Shown here: positions 7,376 through 14,945 of the stretch, one piece after another
How positions within the stretch are numbered: the first letter of the stretch is position 1
Layout of the letters: each line of letters opens with the position of its first letter
DNA from: UBA6168 sp964643005
GTDB taxonomy: Bacteria; Bacteroidota; Bacteroidia; Chitinophagales; Saprospiraceae
Direction: 5' to 3'
NCBI GenBank assembly: GCA_964643005.1
Contig: CAZXQI010000055.1
Location: forward strand, 1-22,921
Length of the DNA stretch: 22,921 bases
Notes under the pieces: generated by a model
Told to the model about the DNA's origin: nothing
Seen by the model: the letters and a program-made list of their open reading frames with translations, nothing else
Database searches by the model: none
Position numbers and translations under genes: made by a program

Positions 7376-8812
7376 CTATTTTTCGTTCAGGCTCAAACGT
7401 AGTTTTCTTTCCAATTCGGAGACAGTATCCTTAAAGACCAAATCGGTTTCCATTAAATCCTGCACCGTCCTGACTGAATAAATGACGGTGCTGTGGTCTC
7501 TTCCACCAAACATTTCTCCGATGGCTTTCAGGGATTTGTCTGTGAGATTTTTGGCCAGGTACATAGAAAGCTGGCGGGCAATTACAATCTGGCGCTTTCT
7601 CGTCTTTCCTCCCAGTTTTTCAACGGGGACGTCGAAATATTCCGCCACAAGCCCTTTGATGTAGTCGAGGGTGATTTCTTTGTTGATTTGGGTGACAAAA
7701 TTCTTGACCACTTCTTTGGCGAGGTCAACATCCATTTCGCGGTTATTCAGAGAAGACTGGGCGATGAGCGAAACCAGTACGCCTTCCAGTTCGCGGATAT
7801 TGTTTTGAATATTGAAGCAGATAAATTCGACCACGTCTGAGGGGAGTTCAACGCCTTCCCTGTCCATCTTAGCTTCGAGGATGGCTACTCTCGTCTCAAA
7901 ATCGGGCGCCTGGAGGTCGGCGGACAATCCCCATTTAAATCTGGAGATGAGGCGCTCTTCCATGCCGTCTAAGTCTTTGGGAGGTCTGTCTGAAGTCAGG
8001 ATGATCTGTTTTCCGCCCTGATGAAGTTGATTGAAAATGTGAAAAAATATCTCTTGGGTTTTTTGCTTGTTGGCCAGGAATTGAATGTCGTCAACGATGA
8101 GCACATCTACCATCTGGTAAAAGGTGACGAAGTCGTTCACAGCGTTGTTCTTGATGGACTCGATAATCTGGCTGGTAAACTTCTCGGACGAGACATAGAG
8201 CACTATTTTGTCTTCGTGGGCTTTCAGTACTTCGTTACCAATAGCATGAGCCAGGTGGGTTTTTCCCAAACCGACGTCTCCAAAAATGACTAAAGGGTTA
8301 AAAGCGGTGCCTCCGGGTTTTTTGGCTACGGCGGAGCCGGCGGAGCGCGCCAGGCGGTTGCAATCTCCTTCAATAAAGGAGTCGAATGTATAACTTGGGT
8401 TTAGTTGAGGTTCAACTTTCAGCTTTTTGATTCCGGGGATAATGAAAGGATTCTTGATGCTAAGGGCATTGACGCTGCCTGGAGCGACATCATCGGCTTT
8501 GTTTCTTTTGACATCAGGGCTTTTTCCCGAATGGTTTAAATGGTTTCCGGAGTAGCTCGCCCCAGTCAATATTTGATACTCCAATCGCCCCTGATCGCCT
8601 AATTCTTTGCGAATCGTCATTTTTAATAACACCACATAGTGTTCCTCAAGCCATTCATAAAAAAACTTGTTGGGCACCTGAATCGTCAATGCCTGATTTT
8701 CAAGACGAATGGGTCTTATTGGTTCAAACCAAGTTTTGAAGCTCTGCCCATTGACATTTCTTCGAATGGTTTGAAGACAGTTGTCCCAAACTGAAATGCA
8801 GTCCTTTACCAT
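7376..8812 (-). CDS. dnaA: Chromosomal replication initiator protein DnaA
   Basis: AAA+ ATPase that binds DnaA boxes and opens the replication origin. All four domains are visible in 478 aa: domain I (about 1-80, with VWDNCL and SFKTWFEPI), a short linker domain II (about 85-135), the AAA+ domain with Walker A GDVGLGKT (178-185), Walker B IVDDIQF (239-245), arginine-finger region ERLISRFKWGL (286-296) and sensor II NIRELEG (338-344), and the DNA-binding domain IV with signature GGRDHSTVIYS (436-446). The second glycine of the usual GGVGLGKT is D, a mild variation. The ATG at 8812 fits the family start. The upstream region has nested inverted repeats but no convincing DnaA-box cluster. It is probably monocistronic. 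Confidence 0.98.
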   Translation of the reverse strand: MVKDCISVWDNCLQTIRRNVNGQSFKTWFEPIRPIRLENQALTIQVPNKFFYEWLEEHYVVLLKMTIRKELGDQGRLEYQILTGASYSGNHLNHSGKSPDVKRNKADDVAPGSVNALSIKNPFIIPGIKKLKVEPQLNPSYTFDSFIEGDCNRLARSAGSAVAKKPGGTAFNPLVIFGDVGLGKTHLAHAIGNEVLKAHEDKIVLYVSSEKFTSQIIESIKNNAVNDFVTFYQMVDVLIVDDIQFLANKQKTQEIFFHIFNQLHQGGKQIILTSDRPPKDLDGMEERLISRFKWGLSADLQAPDFETRVAILEAKMDREGVELPSDVVEFICFNIQNNIRELEGVLVSLIAQSSLNNREMDVDLAKEVVKNFVTQINKEITLDYIKGLVAEYFDVPVEKLGGKTRKRQIVIARQLSMYLAKNLTDKSLKAIGEMFGGRDHSTVIYSVRTVQDLMETDLVFKDTVSELERKLRLSLNEK

Positions 8813-9184
8813 TTTCCAAACTTTACCGGAGTTAACTAATAAAATAACCTTCCTATCTAAAAAATAGGATTTTTTCTAGCATCAGTAAATTAGGAAGATT
8901 CTCCAAGTGTAAACCATAGACGCGCCCTCTACACGGGGTGTTGGTGTGAAACTTTTATATAGTCCCTTTTTTCGGAGAGGGACAAAGTTGGGCAATTTCC
9001 AGGCTACGTCGAAAGTAAAACCCGTGTTTTTTTTTATTTTTTTTAGGGCGCGCTGATTACAACTTTTTCAAGAGTCGTAATCAATTATAAATCAATACAG
9101 TAGGATTAACTTTTTTTCTAAAAATCTGGCAATCAGTTATTTACAAAATAGGTATTGATAATCAAGCAGTTACGACAGGTTCTC
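8813..9184. other. 372-bp intergenic region upstream of dnaA
   Basis: No gene is apparent. It contains a small hairpin (TCCTAT...ATAGGA, about 8851-8869) followed by T6, the nested inverted repeats listed separately at 8921-9052, a T9-A-T8 tract at 9027-9044, and an AT-rich right half. The best DnaA-box-like site is TTATTTACA at about 9138, two mismatches from TTATCCACA, and it stands alone. I could not assign a dnaA promoter. Confidence 0.6.
8921..9052. repeat. Nested inverted repeats upstream of dnaA, possible structured RNA
   Basis: Four inverted repeats are nested in order: CGCGCCCT (8921-8928)/AGGGCGCG (9045-9052), ACACGGG (8931-8937)/CCCGTGT (9021-9027), AACTTT (8950-8955)/AAAGTT (8984-8989) and GTCCCT (8962-8967)/AGGGAC (8978-8983). 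The two inner arms are contiguous on one side and separated by TATATA on the other. CCCGTGT runs straight into T9-A-T8, which on the plus strand has the form of an intrinsic terminator. It could be a plus-strand small RNA of about 105 bases, a dnaA leader, or a DNA-level structure. Confidence 0.4.
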
Positions 9185-9718
9185 CTACATTAAAATAGAC
9201 GCTTCTTTTTTTATGGCGACTAAGGCTTTGTCAAGTGCAGTGTCCGGCCTGGCCTCTGCAAAATTTAACAATACTCCTGCGAGTTCTTTTGCGGGCGCCT
9301 TGGGGTCAACTCTTTCTGAAAGGCCATTGATGAGGTTGACCGTTTCATCTCTGGAAATCTTGATAATCTGCCATAATTGATCTGACACGTACACCTGTTG
9401 GGTGATGTTGTATTCAAATTCCTGCTGAATGGTCAATAACAGCGCAATCCTAAACAGAGCGGCGTTTTGGTCTTCCTGTTTCAGGCGTAGAACTAAGTTT
9501 GGGATAGAAATCCGCTCACAAAACAGGGATAAACGCTCATAAGCCTGAAGGCGTAATGGTATTGTTATGTTTTGTTGTTTCTGTTTAAATTTCAACAGCT
9601 TTACCTGGTACCGCTTATCCAGATAAGTCTTCATCAAATAATAAACAGTGAGAAAAACTATCAGCGCCGGAATGGTGACTTTGATAATTTCGAGAAGGAC
9701 TGATAAGAAGGTAGCCAT
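9185..9718 (-). CDS. Conserved membrane-anchored protein of unknown function
   Basis: 177 aa with one N-terminal transmembrane segment (about residues 8-29, IIKVTIPALIVFLTVYYLM), then a basic KTYLDKRYQVKLLKFKQKQQ stretch and a mostly helical cytoplasmic domain. The LPLRLQAYERLSLFCERI-type block (here IPLRLQAYERLSLFCERI) is, as far as I recall, typical of a Bacteroidota family catalogued as DUF7935; I am not certain of that label. No catalytic motif is visible. The start is ATG 9718. It is divergent from the IscA-like gene over a 195-bp region and lies upstream of dnaA on the same strand, but 372 bp away, so it is probably not in an operon with it. Confidence 0.75.
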   Translation of the reverse strand: MATFLSVLLEIIKVTIPALIVFLTVYYLMKTYLDKRYQVKLLKFKQKQQNITIPLRLQAYERLSLFCERISIPNLVLRLKQEDQNAALFRIALLLTIQQEFEYNITQQVYVSDQLWQIIKISRDETVNLINGLSERVDPKAPAKELAGVLLNFAEARPDTALDKALVAIKKEASILM

Positions 9719-9861
9719 GTCTTTGTTTTTTCTACACCTTCAAAAGTGCGCATTACCGTGAACCCTGGTAGTTCGTTTTTAAAGGTGGGCAAAATTAACC
9801 CCGCGCCCCTAATTTCAAAAATCAGATTCTTTTTGCAGACAAACTATTGTCCATTTCTTCT

Positions 9862-9896
9862 TTTGCAGCCGTTGAACAAGGCAGATTGTACCTTTG
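9862..9896 (+). promoter_or_regulatory. Promoter of the IscA-like gene
   Basis: TTTG (9862-9865), 23-base spacer, TACCTTTG (9889-9896), matching the Bacteroidota consensus with slightly long spacing. The expected transcription start is only about 10 bases before ATG 9914, so the leader is very short. This argues against using the in-frame start at 9746. Confidence 0.6.
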
Positions 9897-9913
9897 CCTC
9901 AAAAAATGTTAAC

Positions 9914-10240
9914 ATGGAAGAAGAGACTATCAATAAACTACCTTTAACTATAACTCCGGCAGCTCTCCAACAACTTCGCGAAATCCGGGCAAAAATGCAC
10001 GTACCTGTTAATTTCCACCTGAAAATTGGCGTGAAAAATATCGATGCATCTAAGAAGTTCGATTACGATCTGCGCTTTGCCATCAAAACAGATAAAGACG
10101 ACATCTACGAATTCGACGGCATGAAGGTCTATATGGAAAAGGAACACATCAGCTACCTTTCAGGAATGGAACTCGACTGGGTGGTGATCAACAAAGACAG
10201 CGGATTCAGTTTTGAAAAGGGTAAGGCCTCAGGCTGCTAA
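9914..10240 (+). CDS. IscA/HesB-fold protein lacking the canonical first cysteine
   Basis: 108-aa protein with the layout of A-type iron-sulfur carriers (IscA/HesB/ErpA): ITPAALQQLREI (residues 13-24) matches the usual helix, FHLKIGVK (34-41) the G-V-K strand, and MELDWV (85-90) the L-D-[FYW]-V strand before the C-terminal tail. In true carriers GVK is followed by a ligand cysteine (SGCSG) and the tail ends CGCG. Here the first site reads GVKNIDASKK and only one cysteine remains, the last residue (SGC). Cluster carriage by the normal mechanism is therefore doubtful. Start at ATG 9914, supported by a promoter just upstream. Single gene with its own terminator. A divergent or repurposed family member is my inference. 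Confidence 0.75.
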   Translation: MEEETINKLPLTITPAALQQLREIRAKMHVPVNFHLKIGVKNIDASKKFDYDLRFAIKTDKDDIYEFDGMKVYMEKEHISYLSGMELDWVVINKDSGFSFEKGKASGC

Positions 10241-10270
10241 TTTTCCCTTTCCATCAGATCGTATAAAAGT

Positions 10271-10306
10271 AAAGCCCGGAAAAGAAATTTTCCGGGCTTC
10301 TTTTTT
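10271..10306 (+). terminator. Strong intrinsic terminator after the IscA-like gene
   Basis: Perfect 12-bp stem AAGCCCGGAAAA / TTTTCCGGGCTT with loop GAAA, followed by C and T6. It begins about 30 bases after the stop codon. Confidence 0.95.
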
Positions 10307-10787
10307 GTCGGATTTCGTTACAGGATTTTTTACTGGGTATTCTCATGTGAATGAATCCTTCTGAATTAAAGGATTTAAATTCCTGCTTCCGGCAAAATTC
10401 TCATAAAGAAAGTTGTTGAACCAAAATGTGAATCCATGTGATTGACCCTCGAACCAAATTCAAATAGGGGGTAAAAGGGGGCGTTCATGCTCTTAGCCGA
10501 AAAAATGTTACAAATCTGAGCGATGAAGCTTTTCATCCCTTTTCGCTGCAAAAGTAGTCAATAAAGGTATTCTTAGATGCCGCCTTTCACAGGCCGGAGG
10601 CTAATTCTTCACAAAACAATTAATCAGAATCTCTAATAATTCTGATGCAGAATACTTTTTAAAATGGCTTAAAATGTATGGTAAAAATAAATTTGCAGAC
10701 AGGCGCCTCCAGCAGGCGTCTGGATACGGCTTTTTTAGAACTTAAAGCCTCATTTTGAGGTTTTTGCGAATGAGAAAACCAGCCGAC
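10307..10787. other. Gene-free intergenic stretch
   Basis: About 480 bases between the IscA-like terminator and the helicase-like gene, which ends here. No supported ORF. It holds two hairpins of the same geometry (7-bp stem, 8-base loop): AATCCTT-CTGAATTA-AAGGATT at 10354-10375 and TCAGAAT-CTCTAATA-ATTCTGA at 10624-10645. A third structure at 10683-10723 is probably the helicase gene terminator, and a short CCTCA-TTT-TGAGG plus T5 lies at 10748-10765. Confidence 0.5.
10683..10723 (-). terminator. Possible terminator of the helicase-like gene
   Basis: On the minus strand, about 65 bases after the stop, CAGA-CGCCT-GCTGG-AGGCG-CCTG-TCTG folds with one 4-base bulge and is followed within a few bases by AAATTTATTTTT. 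Confidence 0.4.
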
Positions 10788-13700
10788 TTAGTCTTCTTTA
10801 GCGTCGCCGCTTTCGCTCAATTCCTTCGTAGGATGTTGAAGTTGGGTTGGTTTGAATCTGGCGTCGCTCTTGATAATTTTGCTGGCCAGGAGGCGCGCTT
10901 CCTGCGAAGGGTTTTTCAGCCATTGCACCGACCATACAGGCAGATAATCCAGGCCATTGCTCTTTATTTTTTCCCTTCTCTTGAATTCCCACAAATGCGA
11001 GGTGTATTCCGTGTCTGCAAAAAAGCCATCGGGGTGAACGACAACCGGCGCCCCGGAATGGTGAATCGGCTGAATGATGAGGGGCAGTTGGATGTCGTCC
11101 ATCTGAATCTGCCGGGTCAATCGGTTCTTTTCCATATAGGGAGTCAGGGCATTGGCCAGCTCTTGTGCAAAAACAGAGCGCTCTTTTTCAATCGCCACGT
11201 TTTTCCCCAATACCTCCATGCACTCATTTATTTGAGCCTCGTCATGGCTCGCTCTGGCCTCAGCCAGGCGAATCAGATGCCCGAGTAGCCAGGTTCCCTT
11301 GTCCCATTTTTTATTCAAATAGCCCTCTATCGCTTCATCTGGGAAGGAGTGGATGATGTGCAGCTTCTGAGCAGGTTTGTTGGCTAACATATTAATGTAT
11401 GAAATCCCCTCTAAGGAGTTCAGAGATATCAGCTTCTTAGTCATGGTTCCCTTCAGGTTCACCATCCCATAAGTGCAAGACAAAATGATCTGGTCGAACT
11501 GCTGGCCGAAAAGCTCGTCTATGAAAAGCACCGCCAGCCCGTTCCGCTCTAATTGCCGGATCTTGTCGCTGCCCTCGTCGTTTTGCTGTTTTAATTTGAG
11601 CAGGTAGCCAGAAATCAAATCCCTTTGTCCAATCGTCAGGGTCACAACTCCAACGGAGGGATAAACCCGTTGCGGCGTCTCTTTAATTTCCTGTAGTTGG
11701 CGAACAACGTGCTGGGCTTCCACGTCGTTGAATTCCTCGGCATCAGAAAATCTACCTTCCACATTTTCAATAAAATATTCGATTTGATTGACGGGGTTCT
11801 CTGCTATCCCCGTCTGTGCCGGCGGAAAATAGAGATTGGTAATGGGAGCAGAAGGAACCTCATTTTCCAGCGCATACTGAATCAGACTCGTCTCATTGCC
11901 ATAGCTGTCATCGCTACCAAATACTGCGACCTTTTTGCCCAGGGGCGCAATAGCCGCGGCATGTTCCACTGAAAATTTGTTGGCCTCGTCAAAAATGACA
12001 TAATCGAAATAGCCATTCAGTCTCGGCAAAACATTCAGGGCGACGTGCGACGAAACAAAAAGTATTGGTAGAAAAGCGCTCACTGTATCAAAAGCCGGTT
12101 CCAAAATTTCAGACAGCGGCAGCGACTCCGCCTCTGCATGTCCCGACCTTTCAAAAATGTAGTGCCAAGCCTTCCTATTGTCTCTTTTTAATTTTTTTAG
12201 GTTTGCTATCTGTCGAGTTTGCCACAATTTCCACAACTGATTGAAAATGAGCGGTCGCAGGGCGAACCAGTTGGAGGAGTAGTTTTCGACAAGAGACTCT
12301 TCCGTAGGTAAATCCGAAGATTGCAGCTTCGCTAACAGGTTGCCGAAATACCAGCTTTCAAAAGCCGCCATCCAGTCTATCGGCTTCACCTTCACCAGTG
12401 CGCGAACAACTTTCTGGTCCAGGTTCCCGAGCTTTAGCCAGTTGGCCTGCCATTGGTAGAAAAGCTCAAAGTCCCGCAAATTGAGCTGCGTTGTTTCCAA
12501 TTGTTCGACGACCGATTCAAGGTACTTTTGGCGCTGCGGTATGGTAAGCGTCTTATTTTCAAACTTCTTTTGGTAGAGATTGGCGTCGTTCAATTCCTCT
12601 AACAAAACATCTAACGAGTATTCAAGATCAGAGATTTGCTCTTTCAGGTCTAAGTTGGGATGAGCCGTCTTGCTGTTCAGTCTGTTGACTTCTTCCTGGG
12701 TAGCCACTTCAATTTTGTTCCCCCAGCGAGTCAGCGCCTCTTCAAAGCGATTCAAATTGCCCGTGAGTTTGGGGATGTGCATACCATCCTTGCACGGTTC
12801 AAATTCAAACTCGAAATACTTGTGATCCGAGTAATCCTTCAACAAGCCTTTGTACAAAAGCGCTACTTCTTCCCTGGCTCTGTTCACCTTTTTCTTTTTG
12901 GAAGAAAAAAAGGAAAATGAAACCTTTCTGGCGCCGGCCTGTCGGAAATCGTTTCCCAGTTCATCGCCATAATGCAGGAGTTTTTCCTTCAGCTTGTTAC
13001 ACTCAGCATGGAGCAGGCTGTGATGTTCATTGTAATGCTCGTTCAGGCGCGCGGCGTAGGCGTCAACTTTTGTGATGTAGCGATGCTGCAACTGCCCCAG
13101 CTTGCCGAGGAATTCTCTGAGTTGGGTTTTTACAAATTTGAGACCCTCCACTGGTTTATTTTTTGTAAAAATATCGTCGTGCAGGTTGCTCAGGGGGTGA
13201 GTCAGGGTTTTAACCTGTACAAATAGCGGATGGCAGCTCAGGATTCCCGATTTCAGCTTGTCGTATTCCTCCACTGTGAAGACAAAATCCTGTGCGTTCA
13301 ACTGGCTGGTCAGCAGTTCTTTGCCCTCTACCCTATTGCTCGCCAAAAAAAGTCCCGTCGTCTCTGTCCAGTTGTATTGGCCAAAAGCCTTAAAGCTCCT
13401 GGCAGCATAGGCGCGATCCGCCTTTTGTTTATCCCGTAGATATTTATTTTTTTTAATTAAAAAATCCTCCTCATTATGAGGGATTTCCCGGGTAGTCCCT
13501 CCCGCCGCCACTCTCAGAAGTTCCAAAAGCGGCATCTTGTCGTAGAGCGCGTCGTCCAGCAAAAAATTCAATTGATTGAGTCCGGTCTGAGCCAGCATGG
13601 CCTGAGAGTACTTCAGAGTAGGCGTCCGCTCCGACACCACTAAACTCTTCTTCCCATTGGATAGGGCGTTGATGAGCAAATTCACCATCGTCTGCGTTTT

Positions 13701-14531
13701 CCCCAGGGCGTCGTCGCCTTCTACAATGGAAATCTTTTGTCGGGAAATCAGCTCTAAGGCCGCCGACTGCTCCGGATCGGCGGGCAGGAAAGGAAAAACA
13801 AACGCTTCTTCTTCCGAAGTCAGAGCTTCGGGATTCAGCGTCTCTTCAGGTTTGTATTCGCCGGATTTCCAGGAAATAAACTGCGGCGGGAACAAGCTCA
13901 TCACCCCGGACCAAAACAAAACCCGCTGTTCCGCCAATGGCCCAATTTCATCTATACCGGGGGAGGGAATAATATGTTCTGAGTCTCCTTTTTGCACCAG
14001 CTCTAAGCGCTCCGCCAACTCGTTGCAGAAAGTATCCAGCATCTCCTGGCTAAGCTTTCGCCCCAATGCGATTTCTTCCAAGCGCTCCTTTACATCGTAG
14101 TCGTATTTTTCTTTCAGGTATTTAACAACCTGGTAGTTAGGCACGACAAATTGCTGCTCTCCATGTTTAAAAACCCAGGAATCCACTTTTGTCTGAGCGG
14201 GTTCAATGTTCAATAGCCAAATGAAAAGTGGGGAAACTAATAACTCGCCCGAGAAGGTGTCCACTATCAATGGATATCCAAAGCCAAAGGATTTGGCGCC
14301 ATAGGATTTTTCAAAATTTCTCGATTCAAAATAAATATGCCTCAGCTTTTCTGCTGCCAGTCCGTCGGTGTTAGCCTGAATCGTCAGTTGGCCGGAAAGT
14401 AGCTGCGTCGTGAAGCTCCGATCAAAATTGTCGTTGGTATCGTCGAGACTACTGATATCCAGCCTGTCAGGATAAAAAGGCATGGCATTGTTATAAATCG
14501 AATAAATCGAAGGCGATTGGCTGCTTTTCAT
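10788..14531 (-). CDS. Very large SF1-helicase-like P-loop protein with Vsr/DUF559-like C-terminus
   Basis: Numbers here count from the in-frame TTG at 14597; the chosen first ATG, 14531, is residue 23 (1247 aa). An N-terminal domain of about 260 residues precedes a P-loop, VEGDDALGKTQT (292-303), in the SF1 (Upf1-like/DUF4011-type) position. A long, partly coiled-coil insertion (about 370-830) follows. Motif II is IFDEANKF (868-875); motif III reads AVFGSDDS where SF1 enzymes have VGDPKQ. A motif V/VI-like block, LFIDELFGQQFDQIILS (1024-1040), lacks the usual arginine-rich motif. Near the end, VVVHPDGFF and LPVWSVQWLKNP (1219-1230) resemble the Vsr/DUF559 nuclease-like tail of DUF4011-helicase-Vsr proteins, but clear catalytic D and ExK residues are not seen. 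Its role may be nucleic-acid remodelling or defence; that is inference. It stands alone, divergent from gldA. Confidence 0.75.
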   Translation of the reverse strand: MKSSQSPSIYSIYNNAMPFYPDRLDISSLDDTNDNFDRSFTTQLLSGQLTIQANTDGLAAEKLRHIYFESRNFEKSYGAKSFGFGYPLIVDTFSGELLVSPLFIWLLNIEPAQTKVDSWVFKHGEQQFVVPNYQVVKYLKEKYDYDVKERLEEIALGRKLSQEMLDTFCNELAERLELVQKGDSEHIIPSPGIDEIGPLAEQRVLFWSGVMSLFPPQFISWKSGEYKPEETLNPEALTSEEEAFVFPFLPADPEQSAALELISRQKISIVEGDDALGKTQTMVNLLINALSNGKKSLVVSERTPTLKYSQAMLAQTGLNQLNFLLDDALYDKMPLLELLRVAAGGTTREIPHNEEDFLIKKNKYLRDKQKADRAYAARSFKAFGQYNWTETTGLFLASNRVEGKELLTSQLNAQDFVFTVEEYDKLKSGILSCHPLFVQVKTLTHPLSNLHDDIFTKNKPVEGLKFVKTQLREFLGKLGQLQHRYITKVDAYAARLNEHYNEHHSLLHAECNKLKEKLLHYGDELGNDFRQAGARKVSFSFFSSKKKKVNRAREEVALLYKGLLKDYSDHKYFEFEFEPCKDGMHIPKLTGNLNRFEEALTRWGNKIEVATQEEVNRLNSKTAHPNLDLKEQISDLEYSLDVLLEELNDANLYQKKFENKTLTIPQRQKYLESVVEQLETTQLNLRDFELFYQWQANWLKLGNLDQKVVRALVKVKPIDWMAAFESWYFGNLLAKLQSSDLPTEESLVENYSSNWFALRPLIFNQLWKLWQTRQIANLKKLKRDNRKAWHYIFERSGHAEAESLPLSEILEPAFDTVSAFLPILFVSSHVALNVLPRLNGYFDYVIFDEANKFSVEHAAAIAPLGKKVAVFGSDDSYGNETSLIQYALENEVPSAPITNLYFPPAQTGIAENPVNQIEYFIENVEGRFSDAEEFNDVEAQHVVRQLQEIKETPQRVYPSVGVVTLTIGQRDLISGYLLKLKQQNDEGSDKIRQLERNGLAVLFIDELFGQQFDQIILSCTYGMVNLKGTMTKKLISLNSLEGISYINMLANKPAQKLHIIHSFPDEAIEGYLNKKWDKGTWLLGHLIRLAEARASHDEAQINECMEVLGKNVAIEKERSVFAQELANALTPYMEKNRLTRQIQMDDIQLPLIIQPIHHSGAPVVVHPDGFFADTEYTSHLWEFKRREKIKSNGLDYLPVWSVQWLKNPSQEARLLASKIIKSDARFKPTQLQHPTKELSESGDAKED

Positions 14532-14622
14532 AAAACAACAAGAGATTGGTTGAAGGTCCCGGTTCCCATAGTAGGCGAAGCGCTTCTGTTTTGTCAAATT
14601 TTTTGTGAGTAGAGACTGCGGC

Positions 14623-14630
14623 CAAATTTA
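14623..14630 (-). promoter_or_regulatory. Putative -7 element of the helicase-like gene
   Basis: TAAATTTG on the minus strand matches TAnnTTTG. No properly spaced TTTG partner is seen. Transcription from here would leave about 85 bases before ATG 14531, or under 20 before the alternative TTG start. Confidence 0.4.
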
Positions 14631-14849
14631 GGGCATAGTTGTTAAGATTTTCCATTTTATGCCAACAACTCTCATTTCAGAGCCTTTCACTGCCGTAGAA
14701 CACAGGGGATAGGGCATTTTTTAAAAAAAATTAGACTCTCGTCTCAAATTTTAGCCGCTTCCTTCCCTAAAACCGAAAGACGGCGTCTGTTTTTATCCCT
14801 CAAAATGATAATGCAAGGTTAATCCCGCTACTTACTTTTTTCCTATTTT

Positions 14850-14878
14850 TTTGAGAAAAAGAAAAGTCTCTATTTTTG
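14850..14878 (+). promoter_or_regulatory. Putative promoter of gldA-gldF-gldG
   Basis: TTTG (14850-14853), 17-base spacer, TATTTTTG (14871-14878); the -7 box matches TAnnTTTG and the spacing is slightly short. It would give a leader of about 60 bases before gldA. Confidence 0.55.
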
Positions 14879-14945
14879 CCGCCTTTAAGGAAAAGCCCTT
14901 TCAGCGCAAACGGGCAATCAATAGCCTCTCAATTTTGTCTGTAAT

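Larger units (their letters stand above)
14598..14945. other. 348-bp divergent promoter region between the helicase-like gene and gldA
   Basis: No gene is apparent. It carries the outward-facing promoter elements listed separately, one for each flanking gene, and A/T tracts around 14718-14731 and 14836-14853. No operator-like repeat was recognised. Confidence 0.55.

Noticed and set aside
8813..9184. oriC next to dnaA
   Set aside because: Only one poor DnaA-box-like site (TTATTTACA) and no cluster on either strand. AT tracts alone do not make an origin, and in Bacteroidota the origin need not be beside dnaA.
9746..9913. N-terminal 56-residue extension of the IscA-like protein
   Set aside because: A consensus -7 box sits at 9889-9896 inside it, the family start fits ATG 9914, and the extension has no signal or domain character.
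10755..11288. 177-aa plus-strand open frame over the 3' end of the helicase-like gene
   Set aside because: It lies antisense to a well-supported long gene, has no recognisable domain, and looks like a complementary-frame shadow.
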